Origin: Gemmataceae bacterium
GTDB lineage: Bacteria > Planctomycetota > Planctomycetia > Gemmatales > Gemmataceae
Length of the DNA stretch: 64,000 bases
Direction of reading: 5' to 3'
NCBI GenBank assembly: GCA_022616435.1
Contig: JAKEET010000147.1
Span: 44,034 to 108,033, forward strand
The position numbers were made by a program, and so were the translations under genes. The notes under the pieces are model-generated. The model was not told where the DNA came from, made no database searches, and saw only the letters and a list, made by a program, of their open reading frames with translations. Positions 44,004 through 52,159 of this stretch are shown here, one piece after another (positions within the stretch are counted from its first letter, which is position 1; each line of letters begins with the position of its first letter).

Positions 44004-44239
44004 TTGACATCCAGTTCCTTCCAAATCTCGGCCAGAGTGCGACCGCCCTTTTCGGCGCGGCGCCGCGCGATTTCTTCCTTAGTGTACGGAATCTCAATCG
44101 TCTTGCACAACAATCGATAGTACTCCTCGGTCGGCAGGAAATGGCCGACAATGTCGCCCGCTTCGTCACGTACGTCAATTCTCTCGCTCAAGCCGTTCAA
44201 TTTGGCCCGCAAATCCGCGTCGAGAATGATGGTGCTCAT
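44000..44239 (-). CDS. Antitoxin partner of the RelE/ParE-type toxin
   Basis: 79 residues from ATG 44239, which has a strong GGAGGAGATACC ribosome-binding site. MSTIILDADLRAKLNGLSER looks like a dimerising start, followed by DEAGDIVGHFLPTEEYYRLL. A C-terminal helix (KEEIARRRAEKGGRTLAEIWKEL) would wrap the toxin. This pattern is common among planctomycete and cyanobacterial TA pairs. Overlap with the toxin supports the pairing. Confidence 0.75.
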   Translation of the reverse strand: MSTIILDADLRAKLNGLSERIDVRDEAGDIVGHFLPTEEYYRLLCKTIEIPYTKEEIARRRAEKGGRTLAEIWKELDVK

Positions 44240-44303
44240 GGTATCTCCTCCCAAGAACTCTACCGATAGTCTACCTGGGCACGGACGATTTTCCCAGCCG
44301 TTC

Positions 44304-44897
44304 TCATGTGCTGAGCAGCCCGAACTCCTCCAGGTTCTGCTGCAACGACTCCATCGGCAGTCCGACCACATTGCTGACGCTCCCCGATTGAAGCTGCACG
44401 AACGGATCGTCCTTCTCCTGGATCGCGTACGCCCCGGAACAGCCTTGCCATTGCCGCGTCCGCAGGTAGCCGTCGAGCTCTTCCTGTGACAACTTCTTGA
44501 AGAGCACCCGGCTGAGCTCCTGCCAGCAGATTTGCACGTCGTCGGGACGCCGCCACAGGACGACGCCGGTCCACAGCTCATGTTCGCGGCCGCCGAGCGT
44601 GGTGAGGATGCGGCGGGCGTCGGCCTCGTCCGCGGGTTTGCCGATCACGCGGCCGTCGAGCCAGCCCACGGTGTCGGCGGCCAGCACCAGGCCGTCGTTC
44701 ACGCTTGCGGCGACGGCGGCCGCCTTCAACCAGGCGACGGTATGCACATATATCCGCGGATCGGTGAAGCCTTCGCCGGTCGGCTCGTCGAGGTGCGCGG
44801 GCTGGACGGTGAACGGCAAGCCGGCGCGCTCCAGCAGCTCGCGGCGGGCGGGTGAGCCGCTGGCAAGGATCAGGCGGGCTGGCGTTGACGCTGCCAT
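44304..44897 (-). CDS. maf: Maf-family nucleoside triphosphate pyrophosphatase
   Basis: 197 residues from ATG 44897. The Maf start motif ILASGSPARRELLERAG is followed by VLAADTVGWLDGRVIGKPADEADARRIL (in parts) and YAIQEKDDPFVQLQSGSVSNVVGLPM. The enzyme hydrolyses non-canonical or nucleoside triphosphates and can delay septation. One oddity is DTVGWLDG where many members have DTVV. The start lies 28 bases inside the upstream glycosyltransferase gene, so the two are coupled. Confidence 0.92.
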   Translation of the reverse strand: MAASTPARLILASGSPARRELLERAGLPFTVQPAHLDEPTGEGFTDPRIYVHTVAWLKAAAVAASVNDGLVLAADTVGWLDGRVIGKPADEADARRILTTLGGREHELWTGVVLWRRPDDVQICWQELSRVLFKKLSQEELDGYLRTRQWQGCSGAYAIQEKDDPFVQLQSGSVSNVVGLPMESLQQNLEEFGLLST

Positions 44898-45922
44898 GTC
44901 AGCAGTACATCGTGCAGGGGAAGCCAGAGACGATCGGGAGTCAACTCCGGCATGCATTCGAGGCGGGGACACTTCTTCAAGTAGCTGCCGCGGCACCAGA
45001 CCGCGGTCTCGACGCCGCGGCCAAGCTGCCCGTACGGCCCGGTCCGGACAACTTGCGTGCAAGTATAGGGCGCGACCACCGGCCGGCCCAGCGCCACGGC
45101 GACGTGCAAGGGTCCGGTGTCATTCGCGATCATCACGTCCGCCTGCGCCAAGAGCGCCACCAGTTGCCGCAGGTCGGTTGCGCCGGCAAGGTTGACCACG
45201 GGACCATGAAGTCGCGCGGCCGCTTCGTGCGCCAACGCGGCCTCGTCGGGGGCGCCGACAAAGATGGCCGTGCCGCCGAAGTTGTCGAGGGCTCGCTGCG
45301 TGAGGGCGGCGAAGTGGCCGGGCGGCCAGCGCTTGGTGATCCAGCGCGCGCCGACGCCGACGGCCAGCCAGGGCCGCGGACGCCCGTGGAGCAGCTCTTG
45401 GGCCCACCGCCGGGCTTGGCGGTCGATCGGCAGGATGAACTCTTTCTCGCCGGAGGCCGCGCCCAGGGCTTCCGCGACCAGCCAGTACCGATCGACGGCG
45501 TGCTGTTGTTCGCGGCGATCGTCGATGCGATGCGTGTAGAGCCAGGCCGCCCCCTCGCGAGCCGAGGCCAGGCCGATGCGCGCTCGCGCACGCGTGGCCA
45601 GCGACATCACGCCCGTGCGCAACAGGCCCTGCAAATCGACGGCGAGATCAAAACGCTCGTGCTGCAAACGGCGCAGGTACCTGGTGAAGCCAAGGATGCC
45701 GGCAACGATTCCGTTGCGAGCCCGGCCGCGATCGAACGGCACGAGCGCGTCCAGGTGCGGATGGTTTTCGAGCAGCGGCCGGTACACGCGATTGACGGCC
45801 CAGGCGATGTGCGCTTGCGGAAACCGCCGCCGCAACGCCGACAGCACCGGCAGACTGTGAACGATGTCGCCGAGCGCGCTGGGCTTGATGATCACGATGC
45901 GGCGCGGCTCGAAGTCCAGCAT
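44870..45922 (-). CDS. Glycosyltransferase family 9 (heptosyltransferase-like)
   Basis: 350 residues from ATG 45922, which has a GGAGG site; a longer form to 45991 would overlap the transporter. The N-terminus RIVIIKPSALGDIVHSLPVLSALRRRFP (in parts) is the GT9 signature, and NDTGPLHVAVALGRPVVAPY is the nucleotide-sugar loop. Family members add heptose to lipopolysaccharide inner core. It is followed by maf. Confidence 0.9.
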   Translation of the reverse strand: MLDFEPRRIVIIKPSALGDIVHSLPVLSALRRRFPQAHIAWAVNRVYRPLLENHPHLDALVPFDRGRARNGIVAGILGFTRYLRRLQHERFDLAVDLQGLLRTGVMSLATRARARIGLASAREGAAWLYTHRIDDRREQQHAVDRYWLVAEALGAASGEKEFILPIDRQARRWAQELLHGRPRPWLAVGVGARWITKRWPPGHFAALTQRALDNFGGTAIFVGAPDEAALAHEAAARLHGPVVNLAGATDLRQLVALLAQADVMIANDTGPLHVAVALGRPVVAPYTCTQVVRTGPYGQLGRGVETAVWCRGSYLKKCPRLECMPELTPDRLWLPLHDVLLTWQRQRQPA

Positions 45923-45980
45923 GCGGCGCCTCCATGGCCTGTCCAGACTCGTCGGGACTCCCGAAGTCTCCAAGACTGTC

Positions 45981-47294
45981 TTATCCTTCACGTCGAATCC
46001 ACGGCACCATCGGCAACATCAACAGCAGAAGCGCAGCCCCCAGGGCGTACGGCCACAGGTGATCGGCGGTCATCTTGTAGGTCGTCACGCCCAGCACCGG
46101 CCCCAGGATGCGGGCCATCGACGCGGCCGACTGGTTGACGCCCAGGATTTCGCCCTGACGATTGGCGTCGGTGCGCCGCGAAATGAGGGCGTTGGTCGAG
46201 GGTGTCAGGAACGCGAAGCCGATCACCGCGGCCGTCGTGCCGACAACCAGGAGCGGCATGAGCGGCAGCGGAAAAGCGCTTCCCTGTCGTTGAACGTGAG
46301 CGCCGAACGTCATGGCGCCCAGGGCCGCGATGCCGGCCGCCATACCAACGATGCCCCAGAAGATGAACGTCGCTTCGCTCCAGCGTCTGGCCAGGCGGCG
46401 GTACAGGAAGCCCTGAGTCAGGACCAGCACCAAGCCCACGTAGGCGAACATCAGCAGCGTCTCTTGCAAGGGGAAGGCCAGCGCGTCCTTGAGCAGCAGG
46501 GCCAACGTCACTTCGAAGCTGCCGAAGCCGAGCGTTGCCAGGAAGAAGATCAAGATGACGGGTCCGATGGCCCGGCTGGTCAGCACGAAGCGCAGGGCGG
46601 AAAAGTCGATCCAGCCGCGCCGGTGCGGCGGCTCGGCTTCAAACTGGCGCGTCTCCGGGAGCAGCAGCACGCCCAGCACCAAAGCCACGAACGACAACCC
46701 GGCCGCGGTGTAGCCGATCGAATCCAGGCGATCCGTGATCAGCGCGACATAGCCGATCAGCGGCCCGAACGTGAAGCCGATGCCAAAGGCTGCGCCGATC
46801 AGCGCCATGCCGTGCTTGCGTTTCTCGGGGGGCGTGGAGTCGGCGATCACCGCCTGGGCGGTGGCGATGGTGGCGCCGAAGATGCCCGCGCCAATCCGGG
46901 CCACGAAGAACAGCGTGAGCGCGACCGCCGCCGAGCCTTCCGGATCCAGGGACAGGGCGTAGCCAAACAACGCGTAGAACAGCACCGAGCCGCCGAGACC
47001 GACCAGCAGGATCGGCCGGCGGCCGACGCGATCGGAAACGCGTCCCCACATCGGCGCGAACAGAAACTGCATGAACGAGAACGACGACATCAACAGGCCG
47101 ATGATCGCGCCCGCCAATTCCGGCCGTCCCGGACCCAGGACCTGCTCGACGTAGGTGTCGGCGATGCGCGGCAACAGCGGCAGCACGATCCCGAAACCGA
47201 GCAAGTCGATGAACACCACCAGAAACACCATCACGAGCGCCGAGCGATTGGAGGGAGGAGCGGCCGTTTCGGAAGTGGTTTCGGGGAGGGCCAT
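45981..47294 (-). CDS. MFS transporter (TetA-like drug/solute exporter)
   Basis: 437 residues with 12 membrane helices. The MFS loop APMWGRVSDRVGRRPILL and the second-half loop are present, as is the early FIDLLGFGIVLPLLPRIA motif of TCR/TetA-like members. A Pro/Ser-rich start precedes helix 1. The central loop is short. The substrate is unknown. It is the first gene of a likely minus-strand unit with GT9 and maf. Confidence 0.88.
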   Translation of the reverse strand: MALPETTSETAAPPSNRSALVMVFLVVFIDLLGFGIVLPLLPRIADTYVEQVLGPGRPELAGAIIGLLMSSFSFMQFLFAPMWGRVSDRVGRRPILLVGLGGSVLFYALFGYALSLDPEGSAAVALTLFFVARIGAGIFGATIATAQAVIADSTPPEKRKHGMALIGAAFGIGFTFGPLIGYVALITDRLDSIGYTAAGLSFVALVLGVLLLPETRQFEAEPPHRRGWIDFSALRFVLTSRAIGPVILIFFLATLGFGSFEVTLALLLKDALAFPLQETLLMFAYVGLVLVLTQGFLYRRLARRWSEATFIFWGIVGMAAGIAALGAMTFGAHVQRQGSAFPLPLMPLLVVGTTAAVIGFAFLTPSTNALISRRTDANRQGEILGVNQSAASMARILGPVLGVTTYKMTADHLWPYALGAALLLLMLPMVPWIRREG

Positions 47295-47354
47295 CGAGGA
47301 TCGTCGGTGAGTCGGGTGCCGCTCGCGGCTTCTGAGGCTGTCCGAAGAGGCGAT

Positions 47355-47437
47355 GCAACCGCAGAGGACGCCGAGGGACGCAGAGAACGAGACACCTCTT
47401 GCCTTCTTGGCGTTCCTCTGCGTCCTCTGCGGTTGCT
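47355..47437. repeat. Dispersed CTCTGCGG/CCGCAGAG inverted repeat, copy 3
   Basis: AACCGCAGAGGACGCCGAGG at the left and GCGTTCCTCTGCGTCCTCTG with GCGGTT at the right form an inverted pair of about 30 bases. It lies in the divergent gap between the MFS gene and the exonuclease gene. The other 200 bases of this 294-base gap hold nothing I recognise apart from the promoters implied by the gene order. Confidence 0.85.
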
Positions 47438-47588
47438 TCCCTTGTCAGACCGCGGCGGCGCTTCCGTTTGCGCCGCCCCACAAGCGGGAGTTACCTTACC
47501 ATTCCCTCGGCGCGCAGGCCAGACCGGATGCGCGGCGTCCGCATAGAATAGTCGAAACCGTCGCCCCGTTCTCGCCCAGGAATCCATC

Positions 47589-48422
47589 ATGGTCACCGAG
47601 CCAACCCACGCTTCCGGCGAAGCCGCCCCCGCCTTCTTGATCATCGACACGGAGAGCATTCCCGACGGCAAGCTGCTCGCCAAATGCAAGTACGCCGGCG
47701 ACAACCTGGCCGCGGAACAGGCCGTCGCCCGCGCCCAGGAGGAGGCCCGCGCCAACTCGCCGAGCGCCTCCGATTTTCTGCCGGTGACCTTCCACGTCCC
47801 GGTCGCCACGTGCGTGATCCGCGCCGGCGCCGACTGCACCTTGCAAGCGATCACGTGCCTGGACGCCCCGCAATTCCGGCCGCGCAAGATCGTCGAGCAC
47901 TTCTGGTCGGGCGTGGTCAGCTATCGCGGCAAGTACCGCGACCGCATCAAGCTCGTCACCTTCAACGGCCGGGGCTTCGACTTGCCGCTCCTGGAACTGG
48001 CCGCGTTTCGCTACGGCATCACCGGCCGCGATTACTTCATCAACAGCCGCAAGCGCTTCGACGGCTGGCACATCGACCTGATGGACTGGATCACGAACTT
48101 CGGCGCCTACCGGCTGGTCGGCGGCCTCAACCTGCTGTCGAAGCTGCTGGGCAAGCCGGGCAAGATGTCGGTGCAGGGCGATCAGGTCTATCAGCTGCAC
48201 CAGGCCGGCAAGAGCCAGGAAATCAATGACTATTGCATGTTCGACACGCTCGACACCTACTTCGTGTTCCTGCGCACCCGCGTGCTCACCGGCGAACTCA
48301 CCCTGGAACAGGAGCACGAGAAGGTCTTGCTGGCCAAGAAATGGCTGGAGAACAAGACCGCGGAGCTGCCGGCGCTGGCGCAATACCTCGCCAACTGGGG
48401 CGACTGGGAACCGTGGCCGTAG
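47589..48422 (+). CDS. PolB-like 3'-5' exonuclease
   Basis: 277 residues. The three exonuclease motifs are visible: FLIIDTESIP (Asp and Glu), FNGRGFDLPLLELAAFRYGI (in motif II) and INDYCMFDTLDTYFVF (motif III with Tyr and Asp). All metal ligands are present. The family is the predicted DNA-polymerase-B-like exonuclease type with no polymerase domain. It could proofread or trim DNA, but it is not linked to a polymerase gene here. Confidence 0.88.
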   Translation: MVTEPTHASGEAAPAFLIIDTESIPDGKLLAKCKYAGDNLAAEQAVARAQEEARANSPSASDFLPVTFHVPVATCVIRAGADCTLQAITCLDAPQFRPRKIVEHFWSGVVSYRGKYRDRIKLVTFNGRGFDLPLLELAAFRYGITGRDYFINSRKRFDGWHIDLMDWITNFGAYRLVGGLNLLSKLLGKPGKMSVQGDQVYQLHQAGKSQEINDYCMFDTLDTYFVFLRTRVLTGELTLEQEHEKVLLAKKWLENKTAELPALAQYLANWGDWEPWP

Positions 48423-48450
48423 ACTTCGCCGCCGCTTTGCGGCTCGACAC

Positions 48451-48510
48451 GGCCGCTTGCGGCTTAGCGTTCGGAGGCGATCCCGTTGCGAACGCCAAGC
48501 CGCAAGCGGC
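48451..48510. repeat. Dispersed GCCGCTTGCGGCTTAGCGTT inverted repeat
   Basis: The left arm GGCCGCTTGCGGCTTAGCGT and the right arm AACGCCAAGCCGCAAGCGGC form a near-perfect 22-base stem with a 15-base loop. It lies between the convergent exonuclease and sulfatase genes, where it could end both transcripts. Confidence 0.88.
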
Positions 48511-48534
48511 GGATCGACAACGCGGTCCGTCGAG

Positions 48535-49941
48535 CTACTTTGTTTTCGCCTTCTTCTTCTTTGCCTCATACCCCTGCCACCAGGTCGGGCCTTCCTTCTC
48601 GATCTCGGTGTTGAGGCGGACCAGCATGCCGCGCAGCTCGTCCAGCTTGGCCGTTTCCTTGGCCGCGAGGTTGGTCTCTTGCTTGAGATCGTCCTTCAAG
48701 TTGTACAGCTCGAACTTGGTCAGCTTCTCGTTGGCGAGGATCGTCCAGTCGCCGTGGCGCATGCAGATCTTGAACTGGCCGGGGGCGATGTTGCAGCGCC
48801 AGTACATGGGCGTCTTGCGGTCGAGCTTCCTGCCTTCGAACACGGGAAGGATATCGGCGCCGTCGATCGGCCGGTCGTTGGGCAGCGGAACCTTCGCGAC
48901 CGAGCAGATCGTCGTGAACACGTCGCTGCCCACGATTGGCTGGTCGCTGGTGGAGCCCGCCTTGACGCGCCCGGGCCAGCGGATGATGCCTGGCACGCGG
49001 ATGCCCCCTTCGTAGACGGCCCGCTTGCGGCCGCGCAGCCCGCCGGTCGAGCCGCGCGTGCGGCCGGTCAACCCCGTCCCTTCCGGGCCGTTGTCGCTGG
49101 TGAAGATGATGAAGGTGTTCTCCGCCAGGTTCATGTCGTCGAGCGCCTTGAGCAACAGGCCGACGGCGTGATCCATTTGCGTGACGTTGCCGTGGTGCTG
49201 GGCCATGTCGGGGTCGTTCTTCACGAGATCGGGATACAGGCTCATGAACTTCGGGTTCGATTCGATCGGCAGATGCGGCTCGTGGAACCACATCGTCAGG
49301 AAGAACGGCTTGGCCCGATCGCGTTCCTTCTTCAGCCAGTGGACCGCCTCGTTGGCGACGATCTCGGCCGAAAAGCCCTCCATCGGGCCGACGGCCTTGC
49401 CGTTGCGGGCGAAGTTGTTCGGGTCCTTGTGGTTGGGGGCGGCGTTGTTCTGCGTCCCCAGCCACCAGTCGTAGCCGTGATCGTTGGGCTGCGGTTGTTT
49501 CGGGGAGTTGAACAGGCCATTCAGGTGCCACTTGCCGACGTGGCAGGTCGTGTAGCCCAGGCGCCGCAGCAGCGTGGCGATGGTGATCTCCGAGGTGCGC
49601 AGGTGGATCTCGCTGCCGGCGGGGATCCAGGTGAACACGCCGTTGCGATACGGCGTACGGCCGGTGAGGAGCGCGGATCGCGACGGCGAGCACACGGCGC
49701 TGGCGGCGTAGCACTGCGTGAAGCGCATGCCTTGCGTGGCAAAGCGGTCGAGATTGGGCGTCTTGATCACCGGATGGCCGTAGCAGCCGAGGTCGCCCCA
49801 GCCGAGGTCGTCGGCGAGGACAATGATGAAGTTCGGAGGGGCGGCGGGTTTGGTTTCCGGCTCGCCGGCGTGAAGCAGTGCAGCTGGAGCGAGCCAGCTG
49901 GCGATCACGGCAAAGACAACGGGCGCTCGCGGAGGCGTCAT
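48535..49941 (-). CDS. Exported type I sulfatase
   Basis: 468 residues from ATG 49941, which gives a signal peptide of about 26 residues (ending ALLHAGEP). The catalytic centre is AVCSPSRSALLTGR, where Cys84 becomes formylglycine. Metal ligands are in LADDLGWGD and FIIFTSDNGPEG. WFHEPHLPIES and the C-terminal DDLKQETNLA fit family S1. It removes sulfate from a polysaccharide or similar substrate outside the cytoplasm. The maturase is not in the window. It is divergent from the LEPR-type gene. Confidence 0.93.
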   Translation of the reverse strand: MTPPRAPVVFAVIASWLAPAALLHAGEPETKPAAPPNFIIVLADDLGWGDLGCYGHPVIKTPNLDRFATQGMRFTQCYAASAVCSPSRSALLTGRTPYRNGVFTWIPAGSEIHLRTSEITIATLLRRLGYTTCHVGKWHLNGLFNSPKQPQPNDHGYDWWLGTQNNAAPNHKDPNNFARNGKAVGPMEGFSAEIVANEAVHWLKKERDRAKPFFLTMWFHEPHLPIESNPKFMSLYPDLVKNDPDMAQHHGNVTQMDHAVGLLLKALDDMNLAENTFIIFTSDNGPEGTGLTGRTRGSTGGLRGRKRAVYEGGIRVPGIIRWPGRVKAGSTSDQPIVGSDVFTTICSVAKVPLPNDRPIDGADILPVFEGRKLDRKTPMYWRCNIAPGQFKICMRHGDWTILANEKLTKFELYNLKDDLKQETNLAAKETAKLDELRGMLVRLNTEIEKEGPTWWQGYEAKKKKAKTK

Positions 49942-50155
49942 GGTTATACTCCCGAGAACATCATCATCATCGAAGGGCGGCACGGAGAATGCTACCGTTG
50001 ACTCTCCACAAAATCGAGAAAAAAGCGCGCGCCCGCAGCCACCAAATCCGTTATCCCCCTTGTGAGGTTTCCTTTTTCGCGGAACCGGCGTTGCCATCGC
50101 CATTTCCATGAGCTAGTGTTCATCCGGGGTAATAGATGCCAGGGAGGTACATATC

Positions 50156-51475
50156 ATGGCCCGCCAACGCCTTAGCCGGAAGCGTCGCCTCGCCATGGAG
50201 TCCCTTGAAGATCGCCGTGTCTTGACGGGCCTGGCCCTCGGCGCCACCGCGCTGTTCGATATGCCGATGATTGGTCCGGCGCCCGCGCAAGTCGCCGACG
50301 TGGCGCAGGCGGCGGATGCCACGGTTTTGTCGCCCGCCGACGCAGAAGCGCTGTCGGACCTGCCAAAACCCGTGCATGAGGAGGTCGCCGAACTGCACAA
50401 TGACATTCAACAAGGCCCGCGTGGTTTGCTCGATGCCTTTCAAGAGGCGCGCGACGAACCGCGGGACGGCGATGATGACAATGAGCGGCGCGAGTCGCGG
50501 GACAGTGATCGCAATGAGCGTGACGACGACGATGACGACGAGCGCCGCCGTTGGCGTGACGACGACGACGAGCGCCGCGACGAGCGCCGCGAACGGCGCG
50601 ATGAACGGCGCGAGCGGCGCAATGAGCAGCGCTCGTCCCGCAGCGACGACGATGAGCGGCGTGATGAATCCCTCGTTGACTCCGTTGTCGAGTCCCAGCA
50701 AGAGTTCCTGAAACAGCCCGGTGAGAAGCGCGCCGACGACGGTGGAGTTCGCGAGCAATTCAAGTCCGGCGATGCCGGGCAGGCCGCGCGTGCCGGCAAA
50801 GATCTTCGCAACAGCGAAGCCAGCCTCAAGCGTGGCGATGTCGATGAGGCGGCTGGGAAGGTCGTCGGCGACTTGGATGTGAGCGAAGCCGTCGCCCTGT
50901 CGCAAACGGTCAAGCCGGACTCGGCGGCGCCCCTCGGTCGCGATGACCGCCTCGCGTCGCCGGACGGCAAGCAGGCGGCGGCCGACGCCCCGGCCAAACT
51001 GCCCAAGGCGCCGGCAACGGTTCAAGACACGCCGGTCGCGCGTGCGGCGGCGACGGGGCACGAACGCGCATCGCCGGCGACCGCGACCGGAGCGCCGGCC
51101 GAAGCGGCCGCGGGAGCCTTGGCTGTGGGATCGGCCGAACAGATCAGTCCGACGGCGCTGGTGATCGCCGAGTCCGACGCCGAGCTGCGGGGCACGGGTC
51201 TGGCAGCGGGTGATGCCGGCTTCAGCACCGCCTCGCTCGACGCGGCCCTGCAACAAATCTTGCAGGGCGCGGACCACTTCGCCCACACCCTGACCCACAA
51301 CCCGAGCTTTCTCCCCTGGCTGCTGGCGGCCATGGCCGGCGGCGTCGGCCTGGAGTTGTACCGGCGCAGGCAGACAGCCCTGCGGCCGCTCCTGGCGGCG
51401 GCCAGCCTGACGGCCGATTCCACGCTGTCGTGGGTGCCGGGCATGCCGGGTTCGTTCAGCGATGAGGATGTGTGA
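50156..51475 (+). CDS. LEPR-motif exported protein with charged repeats
   Basis: 439 residues with a GGGAGGT site before ATG 50156. RKRRLAMESLEDRRVL (9-23) is the planctomycete N-terminal LEPR-like motif, taken to mark export. Residues 98-172 are almost entirely Asp/Glu/Arg (for example RRWRDDDDERRDERRERRDE). The middle is low-complexity Ala/Asp. Near the C-terminus there is one membrane segment (about 387-402, FLPWLLAAMAGGVGLELY) followed by RRR, so it may be anchored. It precedes the ECF sigma and kinase genes by only 9 bases. It may be their signal partner or target. Confidence 0.75.
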   Translation: MARQRLSRKRRLAMESLEDRRVLTGLALGATALFDMPMIGPAPAQVADVAQAADATVLSPADAEALSDLPKPVHEEVAELHNDIQQGPRGLLDAFQEARDEPRDGDDDNERRESRDSDRNERDDDDDDERRRWRDDDDERRDERRERRDERRERRNEQRSSRSDDDERRDESLVDSVVESQQEFLKQPGEKRADDGGVREQFKSGDAGQAARAGKDLRNSEASLKRGDVDEAAGKVVGDLDVSEAVALSQTVKPDSAAPLGRDDRLASPDGKQAAADAPAKLPKAPATVQDTPVARAAATGHERASPATATGAPAEAAAGALAVGSAEQISPTALVIAESDAELRGTGLAAGDAGFSTASLDAALQQILQGADHFAHTLTHNPSFLPWLLAAMAGGVGLELYRRRQTALRPLLAAASLTADSTLSWVPGMPGSFSDEDV

Positions 51476-51484
51476 CGAGGATCC

Positions 51485-52069
51485 ATGAACGTTACGGCCC
51501 ACGAGTCATCCCTTGAACGGTTGCTCGACGGGCTGCGCCGGGGGGACGTGGCCGCGGCCGAGCAGCTCTTTATCGCCTTCGAACCCTACCTGCGCCTGCT
51601 GGTGCGCCGGCAGCTGTCGACCGAGCTCCAAGCCAAGTTTGATTCCGTCGATGTCGTGCAGTCCGTCTGGGCCGACCTGATCGACGGCTTCCGCGACGCG
51701 CACTGGCAATTTCCCGACGTGCCGCATCTGCGCGCCTTCCTGCTCAAGGCGACGCAGAACCGGTTCATCGACAACGTTCGCAAGCACCGCCACGCCGCCG
51801 AGCGCGAGCAACCGCTCGCCGACACGCCCGGCAGCGACCAGCCGGTGGCCGAATCGCCCAGCCCGCCCGACGAGGCGCACGCCGCCGACGTGTGGGACAA
51901 GCTGTTGACCTTGTGTCCGCCGCAGCATCGCGAGCTGCTCGACCTGAAGCGCCAGGGGTTCAGCCTGGCCGAGATCGCCGCCCATACCGGCTTGCACGAG
52001 AGCAGCGTGCGCCGCATTCTGTACGAGCTGGCGCGGAAGTTCGCGGTCTCGGGCGCTGCTGAATCGTAG
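51485..52069 (+). CDS. ECF-type RNA polymerase sigma factor
   Basis: 194 residues. Region 2 includes FDSVDVVQSVWADLIDGFRD and LRAFLLKATQNRFIDNVRKH. Region 4 includes PPQHRELLDLKRQGFSLAEI and the helix-turn-helix AAHTGLHESSVRRILYEL. It is related to, but clearly distinct from, the first sigma factor. It is flanked by a LEPR-type protein 9 bases before and a kinase 90 bases after, all on one strand. No separate anti-sigma gene is seen. Confidence 0.92.
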   Translation: MNVTAHESSLERLLDGLRRGDVAAAEQLFIAFEPYLRLLVRRQLSTELQAKFDSVDVVQSVWADLIDGFRDAHWQFPDVPHLRAFLLKATQNRFIDNVRKHRHAAEREQPLADTPGSDQPVAESPSPPDEAHAADVWDKLLTLCPPQHRELLDLKRQGFSLAEIAAHTGLHESSVRRILYELARKFAVSGAAES

Positions 52070-52159
52070 GAGGAACACCGAAGCCGATCAGGATCAAGAC
52101 TGGAATCTCGCCGATCCACGGCAATCGCGATCGTCATCCGCATCGTCTTCGTTCTCATC

